From: Planctomycetaceae bacterium
Lineage (GTDB): Bacteria; Planctomycetota; Planctomycetia; Pirellulales; UBA1268
Direction of reading: 5' to 3'
NCBI GenBank assembly: GCA_947453125.1
Contig: CANGGC010000211.1
Span: forward strand, 1-5,681
Length of the DNA: 5,681 bases
The notes under the pieces were generated by a model. It was not told where the DNA came from, searched no databases, and saw only the letters and a list, made by a program, of their open reading frames with translations. The translations under genes and the position numbers were made by a program. Below are positions 1 through 5,681 of this stretch, piece by piece (within the stretch, counting starts at the first letter, position 1; each line of letters starts with the position of its first letter).

Positions 1-1604
1 GCCCGACGCGGCAGCGCCACCGCCAGGCCATACGCCTCCGCAGTCACTGCCGCGGGGCGCTCTTCCAGCGCCGATGCGGCGACTCTGCTGATTACCGCGG
101 GGGGGGAATCGGGCCGACCTGCGGCCGCAACGGCCCCGTCACGGAGCGCCGGCGGTGGAGCCCATGAGCCGTCGAGGACGGCGTCCTCGGGCCAGTAGAT
201 GCGGAGGTAGAGCGAGAACGAGCCGGTGGGGGTGACGAGCCGGTTGGGGCTCGCCCGATCATCCCCGCCGGCAAGCGCCGGCCCGACGAGGATCGAGAGC
301 GACCCGTCCTCCGCGAACTCGATCCCCGCGCTGTGCGACCCGATCGCATGGGGCCCGTCGCCCTCGGGGAGGGCATGCCGCTCGTCGTAAATCGTCAACG
401 ACCAGAAAGCCCGCGCCGGTGGAAGTGCCCCGGCGGGGAAGGTCAGGCGGTAGTGCTCCCCTCCTTCCAGCCGCTCTCCATGAGCGTCGAGATCGAGGTA
501 GTAGTAGCGGGCCTCCTGCGACGTGTTCACGAAGACGTTCGACTTCGCCACCGCGGTGCGCGTGAGATAATCGCCACCGAACGAAGCGCCGTTGTCGACG
601 GTGGTCCAGTGCCCCGGCAACGACCGGCCGACGTTGCGGAAATGGAACATCGGCTCGACGATGTCGCGATCCGCTTCGCAGGCCGCCGCGACAGCCTCCG
701 CCGCGATCTCGGGGCGCATCTCCATCGCCCGAATGAGCCCGTGGAAGCGGGAATAGAGCGACTCCTCTCCCGGCAGCGGTGGCACCGCGGCGAGGACTTC
801 CGGCAGCACCTCGAAGAACGACTCCGGCGAGACCCCCGCCTGATGCCGGCCACGGCTGGCGAGATTCGGCAGCCAACGCGACCGCGACCAGTCGTGGGTC
901 TGCGGCGCCCCGTCGAACTCTGCGAGCGGATACGCCACGATCTGGTTGACCGCCGGCAGGGCGGCCAGTCGATCCTCCTCGGTGCCGTTGACGTGAACGC
1001 GCGGCAGGCAATAGCCGTAGCGGGTCGGGCAGTGGAACACCCCGGCGATCCCGGCCGGGATCGTGCCTTTCCAGTCAGGCCCGACGACGAGATAGCACCC
1101 CGGCTGCGTGCCGTGCATCCGCCCCACCCGGGCGAAGGCATCGGTGCGGTGGTCACCGAGCTGATAGAGCCAGAAGCGATCGCCGAAATCGGGAATCTGG
1201 ATGACGACCGCATCGTCGGCGAGGTCGAACATCCCGAAGCCGTAGATCACGTCCTGATTCGCGCACGGGACAACGGTCGTCCGCGGGCGGATGATGTCGG
1301 TGAGCATCGCCAAGCGGTTGACCGGAGCAACCGGGATCCCGCCGCACCGCCCCGGGGCAGGCACGCGCTCGAGCGCCGAGCGGCACTGGTGGAGATAGAC
1401 CAGCGCCCAGCCCCACACGTAGGCCTCTCGGGCGGTGCGGCGGAGTTCATCGAGCCCGACGCGATCGGCCACGGTGCCGTCCGCGATCGTGGCCCGAGGG
1501 ATCGGCGTGGCGGAGAAGGCACGCGGCCCACTCCAGATCAGCGGAAGCGTGACGAATGCCAGGAGAACGGATGGCGGCAATCGGAACGACGTGGGTGCAG
1601 ACAT
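1..1604 (-). CDS. Exported DUF1254/DUF1214 domain protein, 3' end outside window
   Basis: The frame is open from ATG 1604 to the window edge, giving 534 codons without a stop. Residues 1-32 look like a Sec signal peptide: a short basic start, a hydrophobic stretch (VLLAFVTLPLIW) and a probable cleavage after AFSA. A DUF1254-type region follows at about residues 58-200, with EAYVWGWALVY (60-70), NQDVIYGFG (116-124) and PDFGDRFWLYQ. A DUF1214-type region lies at about 325-485, with AVAKSNVFVN, FWSLTIYDE (400-408) and the closing SLYLRIYWPE. The order matches the COG5361 family, whose biochemical role is unknown to me; a periplasmic or secreted location is inferred. GAGAG at 1613-1617 lies 8 bases before the ATG and supports this start. 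Family members usually end soon after the last DUF1214 strand, but here the frame continues for more than 45 residues past residue 488, across an 8-C tract at 99-106. The family call is firm; the true C-terminus is not. Confidence 0.88.
   Translation of the reverse strand, partial: MSAPTSFRLPPSVLLAFVTLPLIWSGPRAFSATPIPRATIADGTVADRVGLDELRRTAREAYVWGWALVYLHQCRSALERVPAPGRCGGIPVAPVNRLAMLTDIIRPRTTVVPCANQDVIYGFGMFDLADDAVVIQIPDFGDRFWLYQLGDHRTDAFARVGRMHGTQPGCYLVVGPDWKGTIPAGIAGVFHCPTRYGYCLPRVHVNGTEEDRLAALPAVNQIVAYPLAEFDGAPQTHDWSRSRWLPNLASRGRHQAGVSPESFFEVLPEVLAAVPPLPGEESLYSRFHGLIRAMEMRPEIAAEAVAAACEADRDIVEPMFHFRNVGRSLPGHWTTVDNGASFGGDYLTRTAVAKSNVFVNTSQEARYYYLDLDAHGERLEGGEHYRLTFPAGALPPARAFWSLTIYDERHALPEGDGPHAIGSHSAGIEFAEDGSLSILVGPALAGGDDRASPNRLVTPTGSFSLYLRIYWPEDAVLDGSWAPPPALRDGAVAAAGRPDSPPAVISRVAASALEERPAAVTAEAYGLAVALPRR
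99..106. repeat. 8-base G/C homopolymer near the 3' end of the DUF1254 gene
   Basis: Eight consecutive G on the plus strand read as eight C in the coding strand, within the codons for Ser500 to Pro502 of the DUF1254 protein. With eight C the frame stays open to the window edge. With seven C the next codons would be Pro-Arg-stop, using the TAA at 92-94, and the protein would end about 15 residues after the last DUF1214 motif. The tract is therefore a natural site for an indel, either biological or from sequencing or assembly. Confidence 0.8.
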
Positions 1605-1732
1605 AATCGAAGCTCTCGGGACGGTGTGCGGTCGGTGGGCGCGGGACTTGGATCACCCCCGCGACAACAGCGATCCCGACGACACGAACATGTCCCGCTC
1701 ATCCGACATCCTTTCCCGATTTCCAAGGAAGC

Positions 1733-1747
1733 TCGATCGTTGATCGA
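1733..1747. promoter_or_regulatory. Inverted repeat, possible operator upstream of the DUF1254 gene
   Basis: TCGATC (1733-1738), spacer GTT, then GATCGA (1742-1747) form a perfect 6-base dyad. It lies about 130 bases upstream of the DUF1254 start, at the edge of the AT-richer block where a promoter would be expected. The symmetry is visible in the sequence; a role as a regulator-binding site is only inferred. GATC-containing palindromes are common by chance in this GC-rich DNA, so the weight is low. Confidence 0.25.
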
Positions 1748-1825
1748 CAAGCAGACCATTCAATATTTCGGGCGATTAGCAACGATATTCTCACCGCACC
1801 TGCCGGAGAACCGATTGGGGAGGTC

Positions 1826-2035
1826 GTGACAGTTGGAGTGTCGTTACGGCTCGCCCCCGCTGGCCTGATCCTCGTGGCGCTCTCGCTGGCCCTGGGGTGG
1901 GATCCGTGGCAACTCCGGCCACGAGGTCGAGGCCACGCTCCCCGGCGCGCTGGCCGCGATCGTCAACTGCCAGGCGGACGAAACCGATCCACGAGGGGTT
2001 TCCAGCACCGCTGATGCGGCCCTGCCGGGCTGCGT
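1826..2035 (+). pseudogene. Possible broken small exported-protein gene
   Basis: A GTG at 1826, with GGGGAGG at 1817-1823 just before it, opens a frame whose first residues resemble a signal peptide (LAPAGLILVALSLALG). That frame turns arginine-rich and stops at 2014. In the next frame, from about 1905 to 2035, the reading becomes protein-like (GHEVEATLPGALAAIVNCQ, then ADETDPRG) with mostly G/C third positions and many G-initial codons. Removing one base near 1890-1900 would join the two into one peptide with a signal sequence. The second frame has no stop until 2202, inside the antisense of phoD, so no clean gene end is seen. It may be a decayed gene or a chance pattern in GC-rich DNA. I recognise no family. 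Confidence 0.18.
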
Positions 2036-2037
2036 CC

Positions 2038-3606
2038 TCAGCCGGGAACCAGCCCCGGGCGGCCGTTCTCGATCCGGAAGCTCGCGGCGGTCGAGACCGT
2101 CCCGCCGGGCCTGTCGACGAAGTCGACGACCTCAAAGTCGGCGTGGACCGCCTCCGGGGTCACGCCGACGCGCACGTAGCCGCGTTGCTGGGAGTGGAAT
2201 CTGACCACCGGATTCTCGGCGAGAATCGCTTCCTGGCTGGGAGGCGCGGCGGTGCCGTTGCCCCCCGACGAGATCGACGTGCCCACGATCTCCGCGGCAA
2301 CCACGCGCGGTGGCCCCCCGTCGAAGTCAATGACGAGGTCATTGGCCCAGTGGCTGTGAATGTCACCGGCGAGGACGATGCCGTTGGCCTCCGGACGCGC
2401 GGCGATCGCCTCGAGGACGCGCCGCCGTTGCCGCTCGTAGCCGGGCCACTGATCCATGCTGTAAGCCTCCGGCGGGCCACTCGCCCGATCGATCCGCGCC
2501 ATCATCACTTGCTGCGCGACGAAGTTCCAACGTGCCCCGGAGTCATGGATGCGGCCGAGGAGCCATGCCTCCTGCTCAGGCCCGGTGAGCGTGGCCTCCG
2601 CGCGAAGCTCTTCACCGCAGGGAGCCTTGATGCCGTTGCCGCAGGGCTGATCGGTGCGGTATTGCCGTGTGTCGAGAATGGCGAACTCCGCCAGGGAGCC
2701 CCAGCCGAGACCGCGGTAGAGCTTCATGCTCGGGCCGTTGGGGAGGTTGGCCACGCGCAGCGGTAGGTGCTCCCAATAGGCGCGGTAGCCCCACGCCCGC
2801 CGCTCGAGCAGCCCCTCCGGGGTGCTCCCTTGAAGGGCGGGGAAAACCCCGGCGTAGTCGTTCTCGACCTCGTGATCGTCCCAGGTGACCACCCACGGGC
2901 ATGCCGCATGGGCCGCCTGGAGAAGCGGGTCGGTCTTGTAGAGCGCGTGCCTGGCACGGAAGCCGGCCAGCGAGTCGGTGGGCGGGCCATGACGGCGGGG
3001 CTTCTTGTCGCGCGCGGGATGCTCGTAGATGTAGTCGCCAAGATGGAGGATGAGATCGAGATCGTCCTCGGCCATCTGGCCATACGCCGTGTACAGCCCC
3101 TCCTCCCAGTTCTGGCAGGAGGCCATCCCGAATGCCAGCCGCTCCGCGGGCCTGTCGGAGGCGGGAGCCGTTCGCGTCCGTCCGGTCGGGCTGGTCGCTG
3201 CGCCGCAAGCGAAGCGGTAGAAGTACCACCGCGCTGGGGCGAGTCCGTCCACCTCGACATGGACAGTGTGGGCCCAATCGGGGGTGGCGGTGACGGTGCC
3301 GCGGCGGATCCCCTTCGTGAACGCCTCGTCGTCGGCGATCTCCCACGACACCTCGACTGCCTCCTCCGGCATCCCCCCATCGGCCTCGAGCGGCTTTTGC
3401 GCCAGCCGCGTCCAGAGGACCACCCCGTCCGGCGTGGGCTCGCCACTGGCGACGCCGAGCACGAACGGATCGGCGGAGAACGACGGATTGGCAAGCACGC
3501 GCCCCTCGGCCCGCGACGCCCACACGGCGGCAGCGGCAAGCGAGGTGGTGGTGAGGAAGCGGCGCCGCGACCGGCTCGCGGAGAAGGGCTCGGCGGGGAA
3601 GCGCAT
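2038..3606 (-). CDS. phoD: PhoD-family alkaline phosphatase/phosphodiesterase with Tat signal
   Basis: The protein has 522 residues, a usual length for the family. PhoD enzymes hydrolyse phosphate mono- and diesters outside the cytoplasm to supply phosphate, using a metal centre that contains iron and calcium in the studied Bacillus enzyme. A twin-arginine signal lies at 13-18 (SRRRFL), followed by the hydrophobic TSLAAAAVWA. The PhoD N-terminal domain starts near 45 (FVLGVASGEPTPDGVVLWTR). The catalytic domain shows Cys164 in ASCQNWEEG, LHLGDYIYEH (187-196), TWDDHEVEND (241-250) and LAGDIHSHW (412-420), the expected metal-ligand blocks. The frame could begin at 3657, but ATG 3606 is preferred: AGGAG lies 8 bases upstream and this start puts the Tat motif close to the N-terminus. 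Other activities in this superfamily, such as phospholipase D-like action, cannot be excluded. A 117-base gap (3607-3723) separates it from lptB. I saw no clear Pho box there, so phosphate control is not shown. Confidence 0.95.
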   Translation of the reverse strand: MRFPAEPFSASRSRRRFLTTTSLAAAAVWASRAEGRVLANPSFSADPFVLGVASGEPTPDGVVLWTRLAQKPLEADGGMPEEAVEVSWEIADDEAFTKGIRRGTVTATPDWAHTVHVEVDGLAPARWYFYRFACGAATSPTGRTRTAPASDRPAERLAFGMASCQNWEEGLYTAYGQMAEDDLDLILHLGDYIYEHPARDKKPRRHGPPTDSLAGFRARHALYKTDPLLQAAHAACPWVVTWDDHEVENDYAGVFPALQGSTPEGLLERRAWGYRAYWEHLPLRVANLPNGPSMKLYRGLGWGSLAEFAILDTRQYRTDQPCGNGIKAPCGEELRAEATLTGPEQEAWLLGRIHDSGARWNFVAQQVMMARIDRASGPPEAYSMDQWPGYERQRRRVLEAIAARPEANGIVLAGDIHSHWANDLVIDFDGGPPRVVAAEIVGTSISSGGNGTAAPPSQEAILAENPVVRFHSQQRGYVRVGVTPEAVHADFEVVDFVDRPGGTVSTAASFRIENGRPGLVPG

Positions 3607-3614
3607 GGGAGACT

Positions 3615-3628
3615 CTCCTGGAGAGGAG
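3615..3628 (-). promoter_or_regulatory. phoD ribosome binding site within a small hairpin
   Basis: On the coding strand, AGGAG (3619-3615) sits 8 bases before ATG 3606 and is a near-ideal Shine-Dalgarno sequence. It fixes the phoD start over the ATGs at 3657, 3654 and 3636. Directly upstream, CTCCT (3628-3624) can pair with it over a CTCC loop, forming a 5-base stem that would hide the site. The pairing is visible; any effect on translation is inferred. Confidence 0.5.
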
Positions 3629-3723
3629 CTGTCCATGCTATCAGCCGCATCCATCACGTCCCACGATGCTCACCGGGAACGCACGAGGGATCTCGGGATC
3701 CCGGCGGCGAAGGATCGTCAGGA

Positions 3724-4524
3724 TCAGGCCGCCCGATCGCCGGGCGGTGACTGGGCCGCGGGCAAAAGGCTCTGGCCCGAGGGCCCGATCGGCGGGGCCG
3801 ATGTCACCGGCGACTCGCCGAAGTAGTACTTCTTCGCGTCGGGGTTGTTGAGGACCTCGTCGGCGCTACCGTGGCAGAGCACCTTGCCAGCCCGGATCAC
3901 ATAGCTGCGATCGGTGATGGCGAGCGTCTCGCGCTCGCGATGGTCGGTGATGAGGATCGAGATCCCGTCGTCACGGAGCTTGACGATGATCTTCTGGATC
4001 GAGTGGATGGTGACCGGATCGATGCCGGTGAACGGCTCGTCGAGAAGGATGATCCGCGGGTTGGTGACGAGGCAGCGGGCGATCTCGAGCCGCCGCTTCT
4101 CGCCGCCGGAGAGTGCCCCTGCCCGCGACTTGCGGATGTGCTGGATCGAGAACTGCTCGAGGAGCTGCTCGCAGCGCTCGCGGCGCTCCTTGCGAGTCAT
4201 CCCCACCAGCTCCATGATCGCGAGCAGATTCTGCTCGGTGGAGAGCTTGCGGAAGACGCTCTGCTCCTGGGCGAGGTAGCCCATGCCGCCATCGCGGGCG
4301 CGCTTGAACATCGGCCAATGGGTGATCTCCTCGTCATCGAGGAGGACTCGGCCCGCGTCGGGGATCACCATCCCGCAGGTCATGCGGAAGCTCGTCGTCT
4401 TGCCGGCGCCGTTGGGCCCGAGAAGGCCGACGATCTCCCCCTGCTCGACATGGAAATCGACACCGTCTACCACCCGGCGCCGGCCGTAATTCTTCACCAG
4501 GCCTTCGACCTGCAGCAGCGGCAT
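3724..4524 (-). CDS. lptB: LPS export ABC transporter ATP-binding protein LptB
   Basis: This is a 266-residue ABC ATPase of the LptB type. In characterised systems LptB forms a dimer under LptF and LptG on the cytoplasmic face of the inner membrane and powers lipopolysaccharide extraction to the LptC-LptA bridge. All nucleotide-binding motifs are present: Walker A GPNGAGKTT (36-44), Q-loop Gln86 in YLAQEQSVFRKL, signature LSGGE (138-142), Walker B IILLDEP (158-164) and switch His195 in LITDHRERETL. AQEQSVFRKL and ITDHxxRETL are the features that separate LptB from amino-acid-type ATPases such as LivF. The body ends at about YYFGES (233-238), where E. coli LptB also ends; a proline- and serine-rich tail of 28 residues follows. 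ATG 4524 has GAGGGG (4533-4538) 8 bases upstream. It lies 42 bases after lepB with no terminator seen, so co-transcription is likely. No lptA, lptC, lptF or lptG is in the window. Confidence 0.93.
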   Translation of the reverse strand: MPLLQVEGLVKNYGRRRVVDGVDFHVEQGEIVGLLGPNGAGKTTSFRMTCGMVIPDAGRVLLDDEEITHWPMFKRARDGGMGYLAQEQSVFRKLSTEQNLLAIMELVGMTRKERRERCEQLLEQFSIQHIRKSRAGALSGGEKRRLEIARCLVTNPRIILLDEPFTGIDPVTIHSIQKIIVKLRDDGISILITDHRERETLAITDRSYVIRAGKVLCHGSADEVLNNPDAKKYYFGESPVTSAPPIGPSGQSLLPAAQSPPGDRAA

Positions 4525-4566
4525 CGGGATCCCCCCTCGGCAGGGATGAGTTTTTCCAACGGACGG

Positions 4567-5681
4567 CTATCGCACCGGCCCCATCCTGCCGAAGTTCGGC
4601 CATGAGGGCAACCGCAACTCGACCGGGTTTCCCCGCACCCGGAAGCGGATTGGCACGGCCCAACTCGGGTACCAGGCGTGCGGCCAGAAGATCGTCAGGG
4701 CCTTGCCGACAATCAGATTGCGATCGACATGGTGCCCCTCGAGCCACAGCCGGCTGTCCTTGCTCGCCGCCGAGTTGTCACCGAGGACGAAAAACTGATC
4801 GGCCTCGAGCGGAAAATCGAGCCGGGGCTTCTCGATCATGCCGCCGACGGCGCTGATGCCGTCGGCTCCGATGTAGAAGATGTCGCGCAGGACCCGCACC
4901 TCGGAGAGGCGGACCGCGGCGCCGATCGCCGTCACGCCGGCCGGTGCGAGGTCGGAGACCGTGTCGGAGCCGGGGCGCGGCTCTTCCTTCACCGGCTTCG
5001 CCACCGCGGCGACATCGATCGGCGTCGCCCACGCCGTCGGTGCGTCAAACTCCACCCTTCGGCCGTCGATGAACAGAGAGAGCTCATCGTCGACGTTGGC
5101 AAACAGGACCGTCCACTTCCCCCGGCCACTGAGCTTCGTCGCCGCCTTCGGTCGCGCGCCGACGAGGAACGGACTGACGAGTTCGACGCTGCCGGCGGAG
5201 AGATCGATCCGAGCCTCGTGACGGCGTCCCCCCTCGACGAGATCGAGGATGACGGTGCCACCGTCGCCACGGCTCTCTAGGCGCGTCTCCACCGCCAGAT
5301 CCCCTACCCAATGGGAGCGAGTTGGAAGAGCGTTGTAGGGCTGGAAGTCGTCGATGAGCAGCGGCGACAACTCGCCGTCGACCCGGCCGCCGGCCCCAAT
5401 CTCCTCCCAGTCGTCGGACGTCGGCATGAAGTGGCGGTAGCGGAGCGTAGCCGGGCCGTCTCCCTGGGCGTCGACCGACCAGGCCCGGCCGCCGTCGTCG
5501 GTCGACCACCGGGGTGCGGCCGCCGGGCCCCAGTCGCTCCACCGCAGCGGCCAGCCTGCCTTTGCCAGGCCGTCGGACTCGTAGCGGGAATCGTGGACGC
5601 ACTGGAGCATGGCAAGGAGCTTGGCCGTCGGCTTGCGGGCGATCGTCGGCTCGGCCGCGTCGCGGCTGGTCCAGATATCGC
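4567..5681 (-). CDS. lepB: Signal peptidase I (S26 family), C-terminal part, 5' end outside window
   Basis: The frame is open from the right edge to the TAG at 4567-4569, showing 370 residues. Type I signal peptidase cleaves signal peptides from exported proteins at the outer face of the inner membrane. Membership rests on the last conserved box, FFVLGDNSAASKDSR (coded at 4750-4794), which matches box E (GDNxxxSxDSR), and on the following LIVGKALTIFWP, a typical peptidase end strand. The catalytic serine and lysine boxes lie upstream of the window, so activity cannot be judged. About 295 residues precede box E here without another peptidase box, much more than in E. coli LepB. Part of this segment (coded at about 4891-5313) contains strand-rich text such as GTVILDLVEGGRRHEARIDL and KWTVLFANVDDELSLFIDGR, resembling a LamG/concanavalin-like sandwich. 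The ending PNFGRMGPVR resembles planctomycete signal peptidases as I remember them. A Met at 5610 is internal, since the open frame continues upstream (RDAAEPTIARKPTAKLLA). Confidence 0.9.
   Translation of the reverse strand, partial: DIWTSRDAAEPTIARKPTAKLLAMLQCVHDSRYESDGLAKAGWPLRWSDWGPAAAPRWSTDDGGRAWSVDAQGDGPATLRYRHFMPTSDDWEEIGAGGRVDGELSPLLIDDFQPYNALPTRSHWVGDLAVETRLESRGDGGTVILDLVEGGRRHEARIDLSAGSVELVSPFLVGARPKAATKLSGRGKWTVLFANVDDELSLFIDGRRVEFDAPTAWATPIDVAAVAKPVKEEPRPGSDTVSDLAPAGVTAIGAAVRLSEVRVLRDIFYIGADGISAVGGMIEKPRLDFPLEADQFFVLGDNSAASKDSRLWLEGHHVDRNLIVGKALTIFWPHAWYPSWAVPIRFRVRGNPVELRLPSWPNFGRMGPVR
4891..5313 (-). other. LamG/concanavalin-like insert within signal peptidase I
   Basis: Within lepB, about 140 residues alternate short hydrophobic strands with turns: VGDLAVETRLES, GTVILDLVEGG, HEARIDLSAGSVELV, WTVLFANVDDELSLFIDGRRVEF and, after a linker rich in Lys, Pro and Glu, VTAIGAAVRLSEVRVLRDIFY. 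The pattern of a strand, then FANVDDxLSLFIDGR, resembles the strands of laminin-G-like jelly-roll domains, where a similar phrase describes the inner sheet. The fold assignment is by eye only. The segment sits where the peptidase's non-catalytic domain is located, before box E. Confidence 0.45.

Larger units (their letters stand above)
1605..2037. other. 433-base intergenic region between the phoD and DUF1254 genes
   Basis: No intact gene is convincing here. The stretch 1741-1800 is clearly AT-richer than its surroundings (28 of 60 bases are G or C) and probably belongs to the upstream control region of the minus-strand DUF1254 gene, though I could not place a consistent -35/-10 pair. A dyad lies at 1733-1747. 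The part next to the phoD stop (about 1826-2037) returns to high GC and has a partly coding look on the plus strand. No hairpin followed by a T-run was found to terminate phoD. Confidence 0.6.

Noticed and set aside
259..1213. Minus-strand open frames at 259-1011 and 527-1213
   Set aside because: They overlap the DUF1254 gene in other frames and are composed largely of Arg, Ser, Gly and Pro, as expected for out-of-frame readings of GC-rich coding DNA.
1321..1365. Apparent frameshift in the DUF1254 gene around VPAPGRCGGIPV
   Set aside because: Codon-by-codon rereading of the reverse complement shows the frame continuous through this stretch; the first impression was a transcription slip.
333..1829. 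A 498-codon open frame on the plus strand covering almost the whole left part
   Set aside because: It is in exact codon register opposite the DUF1254/DUF1214 gene. Its residues are arginine-, glutamate- and proline-rich with no recognisable family, while the minus strand gives clear family motifs and a signal peptide.
1897..2766. A 289-codon plus-strand open frame over the phoD 3' half
   Set aside because: It lies antisense to phoD, whose metal-binding motifs and length are intact, and it has no recognisable domain of its own.
3606..3657. Longer phoD start at ATG 3657
   Set aside because: The extra 17 residues would push the Tat motif inward, and the strong AGGAG at 3615-3619 is placed correctly only for ATG 3606.
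3691..3704. Palindrome CGGGATCCCG in the lptB-phoD gap as a terminator
   Set aside because: It is a 10-base palindrome without a loop and without a following T-run on the minus strand, and similar GGGATCCC words recur by chance elsewhere in the window.

Overview
The window is GC-rich and carries four genes, all on the minus strand, in transcription order from right to left: the 3' part of a type I signal peptidase (lepB), an LPS-exporter-type ABC ATPase (lptB), a Tat-exported PhoD-family alkaline phosphatase/phosphodiesterase, and an exported DUF1254/DUF1214 protein of unknown function that runs off the left edge. The two edge genes are partial: lepB lacks its 5' end and the DUF1254 gene lacks its 3' end. 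The atypical signal peptidase, with a very long segment before its last conserved box and a C-terminus resembling planctomycete S26 peptidases as I remember them, suggests a planctomycete, perhaps of the Pirellulales. This is an inference from protein character and GC content, not from a marker gene. An LptB-type ATPase fits a Gram-negative envelope.

Right part (3724-5681): lepB and lptB lie 42 bases apart with no visible terminator, so they are probably co-transcribed. Both serve the cell envelope: one processes exported proteins, the other powers lipopolysaccharide transport. Centre (2038-3606): the PhoD-like enzyme follows lptB after a 117-base gap. It has a strong Shine-Dalgarno sequence and a twin-arginine signal, and probably releases phosphate from organic phosphate esters outside the cytoplasm.

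The 433 bases from 1605 to 2037 hold no convincing gene. They contain a short AT-richer block, a 15-base dyad and a plus-strand stretch that looks partly coding but is broken by a frame change. Left part (1-1604): the DUF1254/DUF1214 gene has its own signal peptide and start site. Its frame stays open through an 8-C tract to the window edge, giving a tail longer than I expect for the family.

No RNA genes, CRISPR arrays, insertion sequences or phage genes were seen. The most unusual items are the enlarged signal peptidase, the homopolymer-dependent C-terminus of the DUF1254 protein, and the broken signal-peptide-like reading frame in the intergenic region. I see no evidence for a wholly new multi-gene system here.
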